Positions 60,888-64,000 of a stretch of DNA of 64,000 nucleotides are shown here, piece after piece. The notes beneath the pieces are model-generated. The model did no database searches. It was not told the origin of the DNA and saw nothing but the letters and a program-made list of their open reading frames with translations. The translations under genes and the position numbers were made by a program. Origin of the DNA: Calderihabitans maritimus (GTDB taxonomy: Bacteria; Bacillota; KKC1; Calderihabitantales; Calderihabitantaceae). The stretch spans positions 1 to 64,000 of the forward strand of contig NZ_BDGJ01000084.1 of assembly GCF_002207765.1 (NCBI RefSeq), written 5' to 3'. Position 1 is the first letter of the stretch, and every line of letters starts with the position of its first letter.

Positions 60888-62543
60888 CTACTGTTCACTC
60901 CTTTCCAGCCTAGTCAGTATTTCCGAAGGAAAATCACTCCGGGGAAGAGCATATCTACCGATAATACTTTCGGCAGCCTTCATCCCGTCTACCGCAGCGC
61001 TTACTATGCCTCCCGCGTACCCTGCCCCTTCTCCAACCGGATACAACCCTCCCACATTTACCGACATCATAGAATCGTCACGCACAATACGCACGGGAGA
61101 GGAAGTTCTCGTTTCCACCCCGGTCAAAACGGCTCCCGGATGGCCAAAACCTCTGATCTTGGTGTCAAAATAGCGGATAGCCTCGGCCAGGGTGGCTCCC
61201 ACGGTTTCAGGCAGGCACCGGCGCAGGTTGGCAGGAACTACTCCCGGCCGGTAGGTCGGCTTGACCAATGCGCCATCCAAGGTGGCTTCCCGGTCGGCAA
61301 GAAAATCCCCCACTAACTGGGCAGGCGCCCGATAATTTCCGCCTCCCAGGATAAATGTCTTCCTTTCCCAATGACGCTGGAATTGCACTCCGGCCAAAGG
61401 GTGGTCTCCGGGAAAGTCAAGAGGAGAGACTGTAGCCACCAAAGCACTATTGGCTACCCCGGAATCTCTCGCAAACTCACTCATGCCGTTGGTTACCACC
61501 ATGTCCGGTTCCGAAGCTCCGGCTATCACATAACCTCCGGGACACATACAGAAGGTATAGGCAGCCCGTCCAAAGCGCTGGCTGCGGTAGGTAAGGTGGT
61601 AGTCGGCATGCCCTAAGCGTGGGTGACCGGCAAAAGAACCGTACTGCATCCGGTCTATAAGTTCCTGGGGGTGTTCCACTCTAAGCCCTATGGCAAAAGG
61701 TTTGGGCTCTATACGGGCTCCGAGGCGATAAATTTCCTCATAAGTATCCCTGGCGCTGTGTCCAATAGCCAATAAAACTAACTGTACCGGTAAAGTATAC
61801 TTATGATTTACTTCAATGGCCGTCAATTGGCCGTTATCGGCCCGGAAACCGGTAACTTTGGCCTGAAAGATTACCCGGCCACCTAAAGACAACAACTTCT
61901 TTCGTAGTTCAATAATAACCTTCCTTAAACGATCAGTACCGATATGGGGTTTCTGCACATAAGTAATCTCCTCTGGGGCTCCGGCCTCCACCAGTTGGGC
62001 CAGCACATCCCGTACCCGGCCATCTTTAATCCGAGTGGTCAGTTTTCCGTCGGAAAAGGTGCCGGCCCCACCTTCTCCGAACTGGACATTGGATTCGGGG
62101 TCCAGTTGTCCGGCATTCCAGAAACTGTTCACATCTCGTACCCGGCTTTCCACGTCCTTTCCCCGTTCCAACAGTACCGGCCGGTAACCCCACCGGGCCA
62201 GGGTCAAAGCCGCAAAAATACCCGCCGGCCCGGCTCCTACTATGACCGGAGGATAAAGAAGCTTTTCCGTACCGCGTTGGATAGGTTTTCGTTTATCCCC
62301 TGTAATTATAAAAACGTCATGACGGCCCTTCCATCTCTCTATCCTTTCCCGCCCTTCGTCTATCTCAACTTCCACCGTGTACACCAGGTAAACTTTTTTA
62401 CGGCGAGCATCCACCGATTCCCGCACGATCTTCCACTGTTTGATGCGGGAAGGAACTATATCCAAACGTTCCGCTATTAAAGGAACCAGCATGGAAATAT
62501 CCTGTTCCAGCTCTAACCGCAAATTGGCTACCCGCAGTTTCAT
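60888..62543 (-). CDS. FAD-dependent dehydrogenase, COG2509 family
   Basis: A 551-aa flavoprotein. An N-terminal alpha-beta domain (about 1-90) precedes the dinucleotide fold [18 protein letters not shown] near residues 100-117, then [15 protein letters not shown], a conserved family stretch. FAD-binding resumes near the C-terminus with [19 protein letters not shown]. The ATG at 62543 follows GGGGAG by 7 bases. The gene is inserted between cdaR and glmM, a common clostridial arrangement. The substrate is unknown. Confidence 0.88.
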   Translation of the reverse strand: MKLRVANLRLELEQDISMLVPLIAERLDIVPSRIKQWKIVRESVDARRKKVYLVYTVEVEIDEGRERIERWKGRHDVFIITGDKRKPIQRGTEKLLYPPVIVGAGPAGIFAALTLARWGYRPVLLERGKDVESRVRDVNSFWNAGQLDPESNVQFGEGGAGTFSDGKLTTRIKDGRVRDVLAQLVEAGAPEEITYVQKPHIGTDRLRKVIIELRKKLLSLGGRVIFQAKVTGFRADNGQLTAIEVNHKYTLPVQLVLLAIGHSARDTYEEIYRLGARIEPKPFAIGLRVEHPQELIDRMQYGSFAGHPRLGHADYHLTYRSQRFGRAAYTFCMCPGGYVIAGASEPDMVVTNGMSEFARDSGVANSALVATVSPLDFPGDHPLAGVQFQRHWERKTFILGGGNYRAPAQLVGDFLADREATLDGALVKPTYRPGVVPANLRRCLPETVGATLAEAIRYFDTKIRGFGHPGAVLTGVETRTSSPVRIVRDDSMMSVNVGGLYPVGEGAGYAGGIVSAAVDGMKAAESIIGRYALPRSDFPSEILTRLERSEQ

Positions 62544-62596
62544 GATTTTCTCCCCTGTCTGAGATTTCAACTCCAGTACGCCTATAGTATATTGTG

Positions 62597-63556
62597 CTAC
62601 GGGGAAAGTTGTTCCTCCGCCCGTTTCTCGAGGTGAACAATAACTTTTACTTTAGGATTATAATCTAAAGTTACCTCCGGCGGAACAACTAGTTCCACCT
62701 GCTGCAATATGTCCCGGTTCAGACCGTTTATGTCCACCGGAACGGTGTAAATATAATCAAGCTTATCCAGAACCTCGTAAGATCCATAAACCTTGACGGT
62801 TTCTGGATCTACCACTACTCGCTCGATCCGGTATTCAGGAGCAACTTCTCCCTGCAAAGCAGCTTTAATAGGAACAACCTTTCCCGGTTTATCCGCTACT
62901 ACCGGGATAAAAACTTCAACGGTAGAAGGTACAACCGTCAGCCAGTCACTCATATATTGACCCTTTTGGCTTTCTACCTTGACGGGAAGGTATTTATGAT
63001 AGTGTTGCTTCGGCCTGTCCAGCCGAACCTCTACAAATACGCCACCTATCTGTTCCAAAAGCTTCCGAGGTCCCTTGACAATTACCTCCGAGGGCTTGAG
63101 CACCGGTTCCAGCAGGTGATATCCCGAAGCAGCTCCTCCGCTAATATTTAAAGTTACCGGAAGCTGTACCTCAGAAATTTTGTCAATGCTTATCGTAACC
63201 TGTCGGGGAGTAATACTGACCAACTGAACCCCCTGAGGAACACTGACTTGGACCGGAAGTACAACTTCCCCGGCACTCATGTGAGAAGTCTCCACGTAGG
63301 CCTGAAGATCCCGGGAGGTTAAATTAGCTACCAGCTCCTCTCTTCCTTGAACCCTTACCTTGACGCTAGCCGGCTTGTCTTCAATTACCAGACCAGAGGC
63401 CAGGCCTCTCACCTCAAGAGGTACGTTGATAACATTATCCATATTAGGGTGTTGTTCTTCCGTAACATAAAGCCACAGAAGCAAGGCAAGAAATACGGAG
63501 ATTATTTTATAAGTAATATTCCTCTCCAGGACCTTTTTCAACCTTAAGACCTCCAT
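62597..63556 (-). CDS. cdaR: CdaR (YbbR-domain) regulator of the diadenylate cyclase
   Basis: A 319-aa protein with an N-terminal membrane span (IISVFLALLLWLYVT) and an outside portion of about three YbbR repeats. It binds and regulates CdaA, the membrane diadenylate cyclase. Start choice is open: the ATG at 63556 overlaps the cdaA end by 13 bases, while a TTG at 63541 has GGAGG 8 bases before it and fits the family start better. Position after cdaA is standard. Confidence 0.9.
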   Translation of the reverse strand: MEVLRLKKVLERNITYKIISVFLALLLWLYVTEEQHPNMDNVINVPLEVRGLASGLVIEDKPASVKVRVQGREELVANLTSRDLQAYVETSHMSAGEVVLPVQVSVPQGVQLVSITPRQVTISIDKISEVQLPVTLNISGGAASGYHLLEPVLKPSEVIVKGPRKLLEQIGGVFVEVRLDRPKQHYHKYLPVKVESQKGQYMSDWLTVVPSTVEVFIPVVADKPGKVVPIKAALQGEVAPEYRIERVVVDPETVKVYGSYEVLDKLDYIYTVPVDINGLNRDILQQVELVVPPEVTLDYNPKVKVIVHLEKRAEEQLSP

Positions 63557-64000
63557 TTCCCCAGCAGGAAGCCCTGACTCTTAGGCAGCAGTAATTGTTC
63601 CAAAAGCTCGCGCAGGCTTTTTTCCTCCAAGTACCGGGTCAACTGCCCCTCCGCCGCAACGGAAACAGTTCCTGTTTCTTCGGAAACCACTATAGCCACT
63701 GCATCGGATATTTCCGTTATGCCTAGGGCAGCCCTGTGCCGTGACCCCAACTGTCTACTGAGATAAGGACTGTCGGTTAGCGGCAAAAAACAGGCCGCGG
63801 CCATCACTCGGTCACCCCTGATAATAACCGCGCCGTCGTGGAGAGGTGTCAGCGGCGTAAAGATATTGACCAAAAACTCCGCACTCACTATCCCCTCCAC
63901 TTTCACGCCGTTTTCAATATAATCATTCAGTCCTGTTCCCCTCTCTATTACAATTAAAGCCCCGGTCTTATGCTTTCTTAAAACTTCCACTGCCCGGATG
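63544..64000 (-). CDS. cdaA: Diadenylate cyclase CdaA (5' end beyond right edge)
   Basis: The C-terminal DAC domain of the c-di-AMP synthase. Catalytic motifs LTPLHDGAVIIRGD and LGSRHRAALGITE are intact. The frame stays open to the right edge (codons for I-R-A precede VEVLRKHKTGALIVIERG), so the three N-terminal spans lie outside the window. It is followed by cdaR with overlap. Confidence 0.95.
   Translation of the reverse strand, partial: IRAVEVLRKHKTGALIVIERGTGLNDYIENGVKVEGIVSAEFLVNIFTPLTPLHDGAVIIRGDRVMAAACFLPLTDSPYLSRQLGSRHRAALGITEISDAVAIVVSEETGTVSVAAEGQLTRYLEEKSLRELLEQLLLPKSQGFLLGKWRS

Noticed and set aside
1-64000. tRNA or rRNA genes, prophage genes
   Set aside because: I saw no cloverleaf with a T-loop GTTCRA motif, no rRNA sequence, and no phage structural or integrase genes.

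Overview
The window suggests a low-to-moderate GC, probably anaerobic and spore-forming Clostridium-class bacterium. I cannot name the species; a Peptococcaceae-like or thermophilic clostridial relative is an inference. The reasons are the conserved Firmicutes blocks acpS-nnr-alr-ndoAI-ndoA and cdaA-cdaR-glmM-glmS, a glmS ribozyme, a Spo0F-like regulator with a PAS sensor kinase, indolepyruvate:ferredoxin oxidoreductase, two FmdE/CobN-type genes of kinds common in anaerobes, and strong GGAGG ribosome binding sites.

Layout. 1-12.4 kb holds two CobN-type chelatases on the minus strand. The first is cytosolic, runs off the left edge, and sits just downstream of a binding-protein lipoprotein. The second carries a signal peptide and a C-terminal membrane anchor, and ends a four-gene operon (DUF2162 membrane protein, ExbB/TolQ-like, ExbD-like DUF2149, CobN) led by a cobalamin riboswitch and terminator. 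12.8-19.3 kb holds an operon for a peptide/nickel-type ABC importer followed by trmO-like and fmdE-like genes. A near-identical ~590-bp non-coding repeat lies upstream of both binding-protein operons (about 5.21-5.80 and 19.36-19.94 kb). 20-26.4 kb has an AEC permease, an orphan sensor kinase, tsaE-tsaB-rimI, thiC with a TPP riboswitch, and a Spo0F-like regulator. 26.5-32.4 kb has an amidohydrolase, a PuuD-like amidotransferase, the ndoAI-ndoA toxin-antitoxin pair, alr, nnr and acpS. 32.9-38 kb is a DUF4212/sodium symporter pair with a LytS/LytR-type two-component system. 38-42.4 kb has a TrkH potassium transporter, a BlaI/M56 pair and ccdA-resA. 42.6-49.4 kb is one minus-strand operon for aryl or 2-oxo acid use (iorA-iorB-paaK-TRAP dctPQM). 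49.7-54.9 kb has nhaA, a cadmium/zinc-type ArsR and P-type ATPase, a carboxymuconolactone-decarboxylase-like protein and a zinc-ribbon regulator. 55-57.4 kb has an EamA exporter, an IS256-type transposase remnant and an AT-rich pair of small genes. 57.4-64 kb is glmS (with ribozyme), glmM, a COG2509-type flavoprotein, cdaR and the start of cdaA.

The most unusual material is the riboswitch-controlled, apparently extracytoplasmic CobN coupled to an ExbB/ExbD-like motor, and the duplicated ~590-bp leader cassette, which holds a palindromic operator and a series of composite hairpins with covarying stems, each ending in a U-tract on the minus strand. Together with the binding proteins, these suggest a metal, corrinoid or tetrapyrrole acquisition region bounded by direct repeats. 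That function is inference.
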